Origin: a virus
Length of the DNA: 60,119 nt
Virus record (IMG/VR): IMGVR_UViG_3300025132_000038
Span: 1 to 60,119 of that record
Strand: one strand, 5' to 3'
Made by a program: the position numbers and the translations under genes. A model generated the notes under the pieces. The model did not search any database, was not told where the DNA came from, and saw nothing but the letters and a program-made list of their open reading frames with translations. Positions 46,115-53,992 of the stretch are shown one piece after another; within the stretch, counting starts at the first letter, position 1; each line of letters begins with the position of its first letter.

Positions 46115-46612
46115 TTATTTCTTATAATACACACCATCTCTACCCATTGATTTTAAAAACATTACCTGAACCAATCTTGACTCCTCTCCTTTACCAAAAT
46201 TATCATATAAAGTTCTAGAGTGTTTATGGTAAGAATCAAATGCTACCAACCTATTGTATTTCATTCGAACATCACAACTTTTCGTTTCATCTTCATTATA
46301 AAAAGTTGTACCTGCATTTTCAGGAAACGTTTTATTTAAGTATAACAAAATAGTTTTATCACCCATCATTTCATCCGAATGGATATAATTTGGTTCTTCT
46401 TGTTGAAAAGGGGATTGTCTCACAAAATTATATTTAACTTGGTAATCAGGAAATAACATTAAAACAATTTTCTCTAACTCATCATTGTTTCTCACCTGTA
46501 TTCCTTTAAACACATTATCACCATCTTCTACGTCTACAAAACCTCCTTTTAATATATTTTTTACATATTGAGAAGGTTTTTTTATTATATCATCTAAAAT
46601 AATTAGTTTCAT
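46115..46612 (-). CDS. 2OG-Fe(II) dioxygenase
   Basis: 165 residues with the iron triad H-x-D (HSD, 78-80) and a distal His in SYHKHS (129 or 131), plus Arg146 in SRLVQV as the 2-oxoglutarate anchor. The order and spacing fit prolyl-4-hydroxylase-like dioxygenases. Such enzymes hydroxylate protein side chains, nucleic acids or small molecules; the target here is unknown. It lies in the packaging operon beside the terminase, and overlaps the gene upstream by four bases. Confidence 0.78.
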   Translation of the reverse strand: MKLIILDDIIKKPSQYVKNILKGGFVDVEDGDNVFKGIQVRNNDELEKIVLMLFPDYQVKYNFVRQSPFQQEEPNYIHSDEMMGDKTILLYLNKTFPENAGTTFYNEDETKSCDVRMKYNRLVAFDSYHKHSRTLYDNFGKGEESRLVQVMFLKSMGRDGVYYKK

Positions 46613-47172
46613 AATTTAATAGTTATTTGATGGTCAAACATTCTATACAACTTTTTATCCTCTACTCTAAACTCATATTCGCTATCAGGAACAAAAGAAA
46701 CTTTATCACCTGGGCGTAAACCTTGAGATTTTAAATACTTATTTACGTAAACCATTTCCCCCATTAAAGGTTCATTATTAGTGTTTTTAAAAATAACACT
46801 TTCTGTTTTAGGAATAGGTTTAACAAAACAATACCTACCGTAGGTTTTCCATTCATCATTTTGTTTGTATAAAAAAAACTGCTCCATATCAACTAAAAAA
46901 CAGTTATCTTTTAAAAAGCTTTTACCACTTTTCTGTCTACCTCTCATATCATAATAATACTTAAAAACGTTGTGGTGAACCAGTAGTATATCTCCCTTTT
47001 TAATATCTCCCTTATAATTTAACGGAACTTCAATTACTTCGGCTTCTCGATTAGAAAAACTAACATCCTCTTGTGAGGTGCTAATAATAATATCCTTACC
47101 TCCAATATTTTTAGAATTATTATACCTTCTGTTTTTTACAGGAGATACTATAAATTGTGTAGGGGACTTCAT
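46609..47172 (-). CDS. Possible tandem GroES-like (cpn10-like) protein
   Basis: 187 residues that read as two beta-barrel halves. The first has VIEVPLNYKGDIKKGDILLV and a flexible Gly/Ser/Lys stretch; the second has FVKPIPKTES, LRPGDKVSFVPDSEYEF and ends KKLYRMFDHQITI, like the closing strands of cpn10. This resembles phage co-chaperonin-like proteins and would be a second GroES-type partner besides the short groES at 55120. The assignment is tentative. Confidence 0.4.
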   Translation of the reverse strand: MKSPTQFIVSPVKNRRYNNSKNIGGKDIIISTSQEDVSFSNREAEVIEVPLNYKGDIKKGDILLVHHNVFKYYYDMRGRQKSGKSFLKDNCFLVDMEQFFLYKQNDEWKTYGRYCFVKPIPKTESVIFKNTNNEPLMGEMVYVNKYLKSQGLRPGDKVSFVPDSEYEFRVEDKKLYRMFDHQITIKL

Positions 47173-47396
47173 TATATATTTATATTATATTCTAAAGCGA
47201 CAGGTACAGTGCTATTAAACTCCTTCCATTTTAAAATTACATCCCCCTCTCTAATATAAATCTTTATAGATTGAGATTCCTCATCTTGTTTAATAAGTTC
47301 TATAGTGTAATTTCCACCTAAGACAGATTGTCCCACTATGTAGTGCATAGCTCCCGACTTGTAATCAGGGCCTACAGATATTTTTCTGATTTTCAT
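47172..47396 (-). CDS. Conserved-looking hypothetical protein
   Basis: 74 residues, beta-rich (MKIRKISVGPDYKSGAMHYI, VALEYNINI at the end). No domain recognised. It overlaps the 187-residue gene's start by one base and is part of the operon leading to the terminase. Confidence 0.5.
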   Translation of the reverse strand: MKIRKISVGPDYKSGAMHYIVGQSVLGGNYTIELIKQDEESQSIKIYIREGDVILKWKEFNSTVPVALEYNINI

Positions 47397-47407
47397 TTTA
47401 TTTTATT

Positions 47408-47686
47408 TTATACCCAAGCAGAAAGCTGCACCCTTCTCCATGAGTCAGGACCATAGCATACATATAAATAACCACTAGTTATCATAAAAGTTCCCATTAC
47501 TCCCGGAGAAGTAGGAGTAGCCGGAGCTAGAAGACCATTTGAACCATTAAAAAACAAATAAAGCGTTAACTCTGATATTTTTATATTTTTGGTTGCATTA
47601 GAATTAGTAGAATCACTAGTTAAAAATGTGTCTTGACTACTTATATCTGAATAACTAATTGTGGAGTATGTACTAATTTTTGCCAT
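47408..47686 (-). CDS. Putative small structural protein
   Basis: 92 residues. Ser/Thr-rich at the start (KISTYSTISYSDIS), with a Gly/Pro/Thr linker and a beta-strand end (GYLYVCYGPDSWRRVQL). This pattern is common at the tips of fibres or capsid decorations. Function not established. Confidence 0.45.
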   Translation of the reverse strand: MAKISTYSTISYSDISSQDTFLTSDSTNSNATKNIKISELTLYLFFNGSNGLLAPATPTSPGVMGTFMITSGYLYVCYGPDSWRRVQLSAWV

Positions 47687-47703
47687 TTCTACTTATTTTT
47701 TAA

Positions 47704-48024
47704 TTATTTTGCTTTAAATTGCGCCTCTCTTTGTTTTTTTACTTCCTCTATATCTTTATCAGATAAGAAGTCATTCTTTTGTTTTTGAGTAATTTTTCCT
47801 GTTTCTAAACTAATAGAAGCGTCTTTACCATATTTAGTAATTAACACTCTTTCTTTATCTATTAACTTAGTTTTAATTATACCAAGTACTTTTTTTACTT
47901 GCTCTTGTTCTAACACGTTGTCTGCTAATTTTATTTTTGCAGAGTTCATATCTTGAATTACTTGCTTAATCTCATTTAACTCATCTGTAGTTAAATAATC
48001 TTCTACTTTTTCTTTTTTTGACAT
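47704..48024 (-). CDS. Hypothetical helical protein
   Basis: 106 residues, Lys/Glu-rich and coiled-coil-like (TDELNEIKQVIQDMNSAKIK). It has its own TATCTTTG box at 48049-48056. Function unknown. Confidence 0.5.
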   Translation of the reverse strand: MSKKEKVEDYLTTDELNEIKQVIQDMNSAKIKLADNVLEQEQVKKVLGIIKTKLIDKERVLITKYGKDASISLETGKITQKQKNDFLSDKDIEEVKKQREAQFKAK

Positions 48025-48048
48025 TTGATTAAATTTTTAATTATTACA

Positions 48049-48056
48049 CAAAGATA
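48049..48056 (-). promoter_or_regulatory. -7 promoter element (TATCTTTG)
   Basis: TATCTTTG on the minus strand, 25 bases before the 106-residue gene. It would drive the operon that reaches the terminase. Confidence 0.45.
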
Positions 48057-48065
48057 AGTATTTTT

Positions 48066-48449
48066 TTACTTACCTTTTCCTTTTACCTTTTCGATGGACC
48101 TTCCTCCGAAGTAGCTCCCCACGATTGTTATCAAAACTAATTGTAATAAATCCGTCCATTTTTCTTCGACATGAAAGTCTAAGGTTCCTGCATCAATGAA
48201 AATTAACAACATAGTGCAGGCTAACATAAATATAAGAGTCATTGGCCTTACATTTTTACTTAACCAACTATCTGATTGCATGTCGGCGGTCCAACGAGCA
48301 GTTACATTTTTTTGCAAATCACTTTCAGAATCAAGAAGCATTTTCTTCATTTCATTCTTTAGCTTCATTTTTTCTTCTTTGGTTGTAACAACCTCATCTA
48401 TAATATTACCTGCATCACCAAGTATTTTACTTAACGCTTTTTTAATCAT
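48066..48449 (-). CDS. Holin (3TM-type)
   Basis: 127 residues. A charged helical N-terminus is followed by WLSKNVRPMTLIFMLACTML (first membrane segment, about 63-90) and a second at about 100-116 (LLQLVLITIVGSYFGG), ending in a basic tail. This matches the W-x-x-x-x-RP family of phage holins. It overlaps the M15 peptidase gene by four bases. Together they would lyse the cell. Confidence 0.75.
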   Translation of the reverse strand: MIKKALSKILGDAGNIIDEVVTTKEEKMKLKNEMKKMLLDSESDLQKNVTARWTADMQSDSWLSKNVRPMTLIFMLACTMLLIFIDAGTLDFHVEEKWTDLLQLVLITIVGSYFGGRSIEKVKGKGK

Positions 48450-48925
48450 ACTTTTTTATATTTAGTTTTTCCACCTGAACCCTTATAAGCCTCTAACAAC
48501 TGACACCTATTACCCTTTGGGTTATAAGAAATGTGTATCCAAGCGTAATCAAATTCATTTATCATTTGGTCAAAAGGAATGTCATTCTCTAACACAAAAT
48601 CCCATATTATCTTATTATCTACTATTCCTTTATTGTTCCTGTATTTTAAATCAGCAGCTTGACCTTTACAATGCTGACTTGTAGGAACGTAAATACCATC
48701 TTTTATTTTATGTGCACCTCCTAGTGCTTTATTTAACTCCTCTGACCTAAATCCTGAGTTTACCCCTAACATCCCTATACCATCGCGTATGGGTTGTAAA
48801 GTGAACTCACACAATGCTTTCATCTGCTCTATATGATGAAACTCTGGGGAATTATCAATCCCATGTCTTTTTGCAACGTTACTTTTTAAAAACTCAGAGA
48901 GAGTAAAATTTTTTGATAACCTCAT
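48446..48925 (-). CDS. M15 family peptidase endolysin
   Basis: 159 residues with VNSGFRSEELN (53-65) and the zinc site SQHCKGQAADL (His85, Asp92) plus WIHISY (His131). The M15_3 group cuts D-Ala-D-Ala or L-Ala-D-Glu bonds in peptidoglycan. No signal peptide is seen, so the adjacent holin would release it. Confidence 0.88.
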   Translation of the reverse strand: MRLSKNFTLSEFLKSNVAKRHGIDNSPEFHHIEQMKALCEFTLQPIRDGIGMLGVNSGFRSEELNKALGGAHKIKDGIYVPTSQHCKGQAADLKYRNNKGIVDNKIIWDFVLENDIPFDQMINEFDYAWIHISYNPKGNRCQLLEAYKGSGGKTKYKKV

Positions 48926-48927
48926 TA

Positions 48928-49290
48928 TTACATAAATTTCTTTAATACTAATTCTTCAACTTGCTTTTTAGCTTCCTTAATACACAACTGAAAAGTTAAA
49001 TCAGCTTCATATTTATGCACCACTTCCTTATTATAAAAAACAATAACAGTTGGTACGGAAAGTATTTTATACTCAGCAACCATATTAGGGCAATTCTCTA
49101 TGTCAATAATGTAAGTTTTTACATCCTTAAACTTAGATAAATCTACCATATTTTCTTTGTTCCAATCCGCATAAAACTCAATAACAACAATGTCTTCTTT
49201 TAAAACCGCATCTAAATCTGATTCTTGTAATGTCATTTGACCAAATGACACCATACTGATAAATAAAAAGAAGTAGAATAAATTTTTCAT
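48928..49290 (-). CDS. Exported thioredoxin-fold protein without active-site cysteines
   Basis: 120 residues with a signal peptide (MKNLFYFFLFISMVSFG). EFYADWNKEN (38-47) is at the place of the thioredoxin WCxxC, and SVPTVIVFYN carries the cis-Pro (Pro80). Both active-site cysteines are missing, so redox activity is unlikely; a structural or binding role is more plausible. Position two bases upstream of the endolysin gene links it to the lysis block. Confidence 0.65.
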   Translation of the reverse strand: MKNLFYFFLFISMVSFGQMTLQESDLDAVLKEDIVVIEFYADWNKENMVDLSKFKDVKTYIIDIENCPNMVAEYKILSVPTVIVFYNKEVVHKYEADLTFQLCIKEAKKQVEELVLKKFM

Positions 49291-49577
49291 TATTTTTGTA
49301 TTACCTCATACAAACGTTCATCCATAGTGTCTAACTTCTTTTCTATAGCATCTAATGATTCTTTGTTAGATAAAACCGTTTGTCTTATTAATTCATTTTT
49401 CATATTTATTTCTCCCGCACTAGGATAGCCGTCAAATTTTTCAACCTTAACTTCTATCGCATTTACCTGACCAACTAAGTTATAATAAGTTCCCACTAAT
49501 CCCACTACCATTAAAATGAAACTTATTAAGAACTTTAAATCAGTACTTACTTTTGTGTTATTACTTATTTTAGCCAT
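49290..49577 (-). CDS. Membrane-anchored coiled-coil protein (spanin-like)
   Basis: 95 residues: a cytoplasmic start, one membrane segment (about 15-36), then a periplasmic coiled coil (KNELIRQTVLSNKESLDAIE). The arrangement matches an inner-membrane spanin component. It overlaps the genes on both sides. The spanin role is inferred. Confidence 0.5.
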   Translation of the reverse strand: MAKISNNTKVSTDLKFLISFILMVVGLVGTYYNLVGQVNAIEVKVEKFDGYPSAGEINMKNELIRQTVLSNKESLDAIEKKLDTMDERLYEVIQK

Positions 49578-50143
49578 TTTACTTTACCATTTTGGATATA
49601 AATACTTTCAGGCTTTCTTATAACCTGACCCTTTAAATTGTAAATTAAATTAGTGTTTTCAGAATTTTTAATTATTTCTATGATTTCTGTATCACAAGGC
49701 ATACCTGTGTCACAATCAACATATTCTTCTATATATATCCACTCTGTTTCTGTTATATACAAAGTGTCTAAAATATCTTCATAAATATAAAGTGTATCTA
49801 TTTCTTCTATTACTTGTATTTCAATAATAGTATCTGTTAAATTAATATACTCTATTACATCAATATATAACGTATCACAACCAACCTCGTCTAACAAACA
49901 ATCAAATGTAGAAGTAGGAATTTGACCATCTTGCTCATCACTTGCATCTACACAATCGTCCCATCCATCTGCTATCCATGTTGTTTGCACACATCCATTA
50001 GGAGAATATTGAGTCCAATTAGACTCATCATCACCACAATAAAAACCTTGTGCCTCCGCACACTCTAAACACGCATCATTATATTCTTGTGAATACACTA
50101 ATCCGCTAAACAAAGTAAATAATAGTAATATGTATTTTTTCAT
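49565..50143 (-). CDS. Secreted protein with LDL-receptor-A-like motif and T9SS sorting tail
   Basis: 192 residues with a signal peptide (about 1-19). A Cys-rich part includes WIADGWDDCVDASDE (56-70), close to the calcium-binding W-x-C-D-G-x-x-D-C-x-D-x-S-D-E of LDL-receptor class A repeats, with Ala for one Cys. An acidic Ile/Tyr/Asp/Glu-rich middle follows. The last 28 residues (YNLKGQVIRKPESIYIQNGK...) match the type A T9SS sorting domain that ends IYIxNGK-x-x-x-K. The protein would cross the outer membrane of a Bacteroidota host. It lies between an outer-membrane barrel gene and the spanin-like gene. Confidence 0.68.
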   Translation of the reverse strand: MKKYILLLFTLFSGLVYSQEYNDACLECAEAQGFYCGDDESNWTQYSPNGCVQTTWIADGWDDCVDASDEQDGQIPTSTFDCLLDEVGCDTLYIDVIEYINLTDTIIEIQVIEEIDTLYIYEDILDTLYITETEWIYIEEYVDCDTGMPCDTEIIEIIKNSENTNLIYNLKGQVIRKPESIYIQNGKVKWLK

Positions 50144-50145
50144 AC

Positions 50146-51162
50146 TTAGAAGAATAAATAGTTAAACCCAAACTTTAATTCATATACAGGCTTCATCCAA
50201 TACCTCTGGTGAGTTCCTTCTACAAAGATTCCTAAATGCTTGGTAATACGTGAACCAAACACCACTCCTGCATCCCATTCTGCCCAATCACTGTTCTCAA
50301 CTCCATATTCAAAAGAATAATCATCAAGCCCATAATGCAAAGGTAGTAAATTATACCATACATGAATCCATAGTTTTGGTGACCATTTATAGTATGAAAC
50401 ACCTAAAACAGCACTAATTTCATTTTGAGTGCCTAACTTTTCTAATTCTTGCTCATTAAAAGATGCAACTGCACCTCCAAAATAATGTTTATAAAACTCA
50501 TCATTTGATGTCGCTAACAACTCATCCCCACTAAACCAATTCCAATCTCCATTTACAAATTCTCTACTATATCCAAAATCAGCCGCTAATTCTACAAAGG
50601 TACTTTCCCCTGGAGTCCAAAAATCCTCAATAGGGTTAACCCCATACACAGGGTGATTCCTAGCAATAATTCCTGCCGTAAAATCCCATGCACCTACCTG
50701 AACACGAAACCTAGTATCGAAGGAGGTGTATTCTAAATTTACTCTTTGATTGTCTTTGTATTGTAATTTAGTAACCGTTTTATTACCGAGATAACGTAAC
50801 CAAAAATTTGCATTATTAAATGTTTCACCGCGATTACGTATAAAAGAATAATTAAGGAGATACTCCCACCCGTTAGCATTACCAACAGTAACATTGTCTG
50901 AAACAGTTCTTTCAGTACCGTAGTACCATGTTTTAACTTTATATTCATAATCAAATCTTGCTATTTTTCGGATTCCGAAAGTTAAATTATAATCATAGGG
51001 GTTGATTTCAGTAACATCTTCATAACCCCTATCTATAGCTATGTAATTCTCCCTTTCCACCATAGACGTTCCCATAGTAAAAGAAGTATATACTGTAGAA
51101 TACTTAAAGAACTGACCAAAGGAAAGTAAAGGAAGTAATAATAATATAAATAATTTCTTCAT
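50146..51162 (-). CDS. Outer-membrane beta-barrel protein
   Basis: 338 residues with a signal peptide (MKKLFILLLLPLLSFG) and alternating amphipathic strands rich in Tyr, Trp and Phe, ending KFGFNYLFF with a C-terminal Phe, the signal for outer-membrane insertion. In a phage such a protein may block superinfection, alter the surface, or be used in lysis. The start overlaps the previous stop (ATGA). The secreted T9SS-tailed protein follows two bases later. Confidence 0.68.
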   Translation of the reverse strand: MKKLFILLLLPLLSFGQFFKYSTVYTSFTMGTSMVERENYIAIDRGYEDVTEINPYDYNLTFGIRKIARFDYEYKVKTWYYGTERTVSDNVTVGNANGWEYLLNYSFIRNRGETFNNANFWLRYLGNKTVTKLQYKDNQRVNLEYTSFDTRFRVQVGAWDFTAGIIARNHPVYGVNPIEDFWTPGESTFVELAADFGYSREFVNGDWNWFSGDELLATSNDEFYKHYFGGAVASFNEQELEKLGTQNEISAVLGVSYYKWSPKLWIHVWYNLLPLHYGLDDYSFEYGVENSDWAEWDAGVVFGSRITKHLGIFVEGTHQRYWMKPVYELKFGFNYLFF

Positions 51163-51287
51163 CTTCCTTGTCCTCTATATTGTTTCACATAATTAGTAGC
51201 TCCCTTGGAAAACGTAGACTTGCTCTTGCAGTGCCTTTTGTGTTTTGTTTTTTTGTTTGGTTGAAATCGAAATGCGTTTTTTGCCAT
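51159..51287 (-). CDS. Small basic peptide
   Basis: 42 residues, very basic (KHKRHCKSKSTFSKGATN), ending YVKQYRGQGR. Basic mini-proteins of this type recur in Bacteroidota phages. Its stop overlaps the start of the beta-barrel gene (ATGA), supporting it as a real gene. Function unknown. Confidence 0.55.
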   Translation of the reverse strand: MAKNAFRFQPNKKTKHKRHCKSKSTFSKGATNYVKQYRGQGR

Positions 51288-51343
51288 GACCTATCACATA
51301 TTTTATGTTAACATTTTTTATAGTACTTGAAATCGTCCACATA

Positions 51344-51910
51344 TTAATTGTAAGCTACATATAACCGAGCTCCATTATTAGGAGGGGTAGAGCTCCCCGT
51401 TGCCGAGCTAAACACTTTAACTACTTGAACCGGAACAAGAGGTTGAGCACAATCATAATTTTGTCCGTAATTACCTACAGCTCTTATCCTACCCGTTTCA
51501 GAAGCATTATCTTCTTCATTACAAGCTCCTAAAATAAAAATATCATTCTTATGACCCGGGCCGCTCAAAAGTACTACACCGGGGTCTGGAATATTTTGAT
51601 AAATAATAACAGGCTTCCCTGCAGCAGCACTTATATTGCTTGTAAGCGTAAGTTCATTTGATTTCACTTTCGTTATAATACTTCTATTCCCTACCGCAGC
51701 ACCATCAACTCCAACCATACAAACATCACCTACTTTAATACCTAACTCCTTAAAGTTAAGAGTAGCGGTTGTTACGGTTTTTAGTATCGCGTCATAAGCG
51801 CTTGGCTGAAATGTCGTCACATAATTTCTTGGAGACGGATTAAAAGCATTGTTAAAATTGTCCCCTGAAATATCAAAGGTTGCTTTTGGATAAAACTGTT
51901 GATTCGGCAT
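51344..51910 (-). CDS. Putative virion structural protein
   Basis: 188 residues, beta-rich, with VGDVCMVGVDG and IITKVKSNELTLTSN, the same kind of phrasing found in the 263-residue structural protein at 36486. A structural or decoration role is likely. No specific family recognised. Confidence 0.5.
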   Translation of the reverse strand: MPNQQFYPKATFDISGDNFNNAFNPSPRNYVTTFQPSAYDAILKTVTTATLNFKELGIKVGDVCMVGVDGAAVGNRSIITKVKSNELTLTSNISAAAGKPVIIYQNIPDPGVVLLSGPGHKNDIFILGACNEEDNASETGRIRAVGNYGQNYDCAQPLVPVQVVKVFSSATGSSTPPNNGARLYVAYN

Positions 51911-51924
51911 AACTTTTTTTTTAT

Positions 51925-52158
51925 TTATTTATTATAAGGGAAAATTCTGTTTAGGGAATCCTTTCGTTTACCACATCCACAATCTTTTCCTGTTGCTTTT
52001 GCTACCGCATCTACAGCTTTTTTAATACCTGTAGCTTTGGTAAATTTTTCTATTGTATCTCCCAACCCACGACTTTTCTTGTTTGATGGAACATATACAT
52101 TCTTTTTGTCATCATACCCCCTTGGTGAATGACCCATTAGTTGACTGCGGGTAGCCAT
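51925..52158 (-). CDS. Small Cys-containing basic phage protein
   Basis: 77 residues. A basic helical middle (IEKFTKATGIKKAVDAVAK) precedes KDCGCGKRKDSLNRIFPY. The CGCGKR-x-x-LN-x-x-FPY ending is one I associate with Bacteroidota phages; the cysteines may bind metal. Function unknown. Confidence 0.5.
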   Translation of the reverse strand: MATRSQLMGHSPRGYDDKKNVYVPSNKKSRGLGDTIEKFTKATGIKKAVDAVAKATGKDCGCGKRKDSLNRIFPYNK

Positions 52159-52161
52159 AAT

Positions 52162-52344
52162 TTAACAATTACAGTTTTTGCAGTCTTTAGCCATTTTAAA
52201 TCCTAGATTTAAAATTACCATTTTTAAACATTTTTTAGAAACATCTCCTTTTATTTCTAAAAGAGTTATTCCTCCTATTCTCCATTCTATAGCAATCTTA
52301 TCCCATTGTCTAGCATTGCTCGAAAAATAATTTATAAACTTCAT
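52162..52344 (-). CDS. Hypothetical small protein with C-terminal Cys
   Basis: 60 residues ending AKDCKNCNC. No domain recognised. Position within an unbroken series of small genes supports it. Confidence 0.4.
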   Translation of the reverse strand: MKFINYFSSNARQWDKIAIEWRIGGITLLEIKGDVSKKCLKMVILNLGFKMAKDCKNCNC

Positions 52345-52360
52345 ATTATATTACTTTTAG

Positions 52361-52855
52361 TTATTTTTTCATTCTCCATTTTTTCAAACCCTTTCTGTGA
52401 GTTTTAGGAACACCTGTGTGTTTTTTCTTTTTCACTCTATGTCCTTTATGAACATCAACTTGTTTTTCTGTTTGAAGATGCTTCCTGTTGTATTTAACAA
52501 CGTTTTTTTGTTTAGCATTTCCAATTTTTCTTTTCTGTTTAACTACCCTTCTTTTTCCTATAGCCCCTTCTTGTCTTCTGCTTACCTCAACTTTTTTCTC
52601 CCCACCTTTTGTTTTAACAACTTTTCTTTTACGTCCTGTTATAGGATTTTTATATCTTCTAGTAATAGTTGTTCTTCCCAGAACATCGGTTTTTTTAGTT
52701 TGTTTGTATACAGGTTTAACAGCTTTTTTAACAGCTTTCTTAACGGCTTGACCCGCTTTTTTTACTCCGGCACGCGCTTTTCTAATCGCGTTACCAACCT
52801 TACTACCTCCCGGCTTTCTTCTAAAGGATATTTTTCGTGTTCCGTATTTAGGCAT
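52361..52855 (-). CDS. Histone-H1-like highly basic protein
   Basis: 164 residues dominated by Lys and Arg, with an Ala/Lys stretch (KKAGQAVKKAVKKAVKPVYK) like histone H1 tails. It is the largest of a cluster of basic genes here. DNA or RNA compaction in the virion, or on the incoming genome, is the natural hypothesis. No enzyme motif. Confidence 0.55.
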   Translation of the reverse strand: MPKYGTRKISFRRKPGGSKVGNAIRKARAGVKKAGQAVKKAVKKAVKPVYKQTKKTDVLGRTTITRRYKNPITGRKRKVVKTKGGEKKVEVSRRQEGAIGKRRVVKQKRKIGNAKQKNVVKYNRKHLQTEKQVDVHKGHRVKKKKHTGVPKTHRKGLKKWRMKK

Positions 52856-52863
52856 AATTTTAA

Positions 52864-53064
52864 TTATTTAGTACTACATCCAAAATTTTTGGCATAATTC
52901 GCCATCTTAACTACACTAGAGGAATACTTTTTAGTATTCTTCATTACAGCGCTAGCGGCAGAACAGGCATCTTTAAACCCGTTCCGTTTAGCCCAATCTG
53001 TAAATTTCCCCTCATTCTTTTCTTTAATTTGAGGAAATTTCTTTGTCCTTCCTTTAGTCGCCAT
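52864..53064 (-). CDS. Small basic phage protein
   Basis: 66 residues with KFTDWAKRNGFKDACSAASA and KYSSSVVKMANYAKNFGC. The phrase looks like a conserved small phage protein, function unknown. It overlaps its upstream neighbour by one base. Confidence 0.55.
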   Translation of the reverse strand: MATKGRTKKFPQIKEKNEGKFTDWAKRNGFKDACSAASAVMKNTKKYSSSVVKMANYAKNFGCSTK

Positions 53065-53318
53065 TATGATTTTCTCATTATTCCCGTTCTATTACTACCT
53101 GTTTGAGTTTTAAACCCATGGTGTAATTTAGCTTTTACGCTTTTAGGATAGTGCTTATCTTCTTTCATTGAATGATTTCCCTCATAAGGATGTCCATATC
53201 TTGATTTAGACATTCCTTTAGACTCATTTCTTCTTGATTTGTAAGATTGTGAGTGAGGGCCTTTATGCTTCATACCTAAAGACTCATCCAATCTGTCGTT
53301 ATAACCTTGTTTTTTCAT
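53064..53318 (-). CDS. Small basic phage protein with internal repeat
   Basis: 84 residues with two related phrases, RLDESLGMKHK and RRNESKGMSKS, so it probably arose by internal duplication. Basic, His-rich, predicted disordered. Function unknown. Confidence 0.5.
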   Translation of the reverse strand: MKKQGYNDRLDESLGMKHKGPHSQSYKSRRNESKGMSKSRYGHPYEGNHSMKEDKHYPKSVKAKLHHGFKTQTGSNRTGIMRKS

Positions 53319-53341
53319 TTGTTAATTTTTAAAAATTATTA

Positions 53342-53515
53342 CTAGTATCCTGTACTTTTCATTGTTTTCTCCATGCCGTAGCCTGGGTTATTCTTTACTG
53401 AACCGTGATTCATTTTTGCAAACTCATGTGCTTGCGCTTTTCCTATGGCTGTATATGGAAAAACTTTTGTTTTCATTTTTCCTGTATCACCGCATTTATA
53501 TTTTACTGTTGGCAT
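53342..53515 (-). CDS. Hypothetical 57-residue basic protein
   Basis: MPTVKYKCGDTGKMKTKVFP opens the protein, followed by IGKAQAHEFAKMNHGS and a GYGME-containing tail. It has its own TATCTTTG box 16 bases upstream and lies in the basic-gene cluster. Function unknown. Confidence 0.5.
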   Translation of the reverse strand: MPTVKYKCGDTGKMKTKVFPYTAIGKAQAHEFAKMNHGSVKNNPGYGMEKTMKSTGY

Positions 53516-53531
53516 ATTATATATTTATTTA

Positions 53532-53539
53532 CAAAGATA
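53532..53539 (-). promoter_or_regulatory. -7 promoter element (TATCTTTG)
   Basis: TATCTTTG on the minus strand, 16 bases before the 57-residue gene, at the end of the upstream gene. Confidence 0.45.
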
Positions 53540-53551
53540 ATAAATTATTTA

Positions 53552-53980
53552 CTACGCTTTGTTATTATTCTTTTTCTTATCTTTCTTGTTTAAATTCTTA
53601 ACAGTATCTCTTACTGTTCTAATAGCCTTACCAAACTTACCTTTTTTAAGGCTAGAAATAGCTTCCTTACCACCACTATATATTTTATAAGCGTTAGTCT
53701 CTTTACCTTTTTTAGCTTTATCATGAATTTTTTTAATAGTTTTTCCAACTTTAGTCTTTTTGTACTTATCCACTTTTGCTTTTATTTTATCAGCAGCTTG
53801 CTCTACTCCCGTTTTACCGGTTGTCTCTTTTATATACTTTCTTGTGGCCTTTCTATTAGTTCTAGCCGTTTTCCTGTCTTCTTTAGACATTAGGTATTTA
53901 CCTTTTTTAGCCTTTCTTTCGGACCTTTTTTCAAATCGTGCTTCTTTTTTAGCACGCATTTTATCTCCAAATTTACTCAT
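53552..53980 (-). CDS. Highly basic protein
   Basis: 142 residues, Lys/Arg-rich throughout (KKEARFEKRSERKAKKGKYL), with no hydrophobic core visible. Predicted helical or disordered. Part of the basic-protein cluster; nucleic-acid binding is a hypothesis. Confidence 0.5.
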   Translation of the reverse strand: MSKFGDKMRAKKEARFEKRSERKAKKGKYLMSKEDRKTARTNRKATRKYIKETTGKTGVEQAADKIKAKVDKYKKTKVGKTIKKIHDKAKKGKETNAYKIYSGGKEAISSLKKGKFGKAIRTVRDTVKNLNKKDKKKNNNKA

Positions 53981-53992
53981 AACTTATATTTT

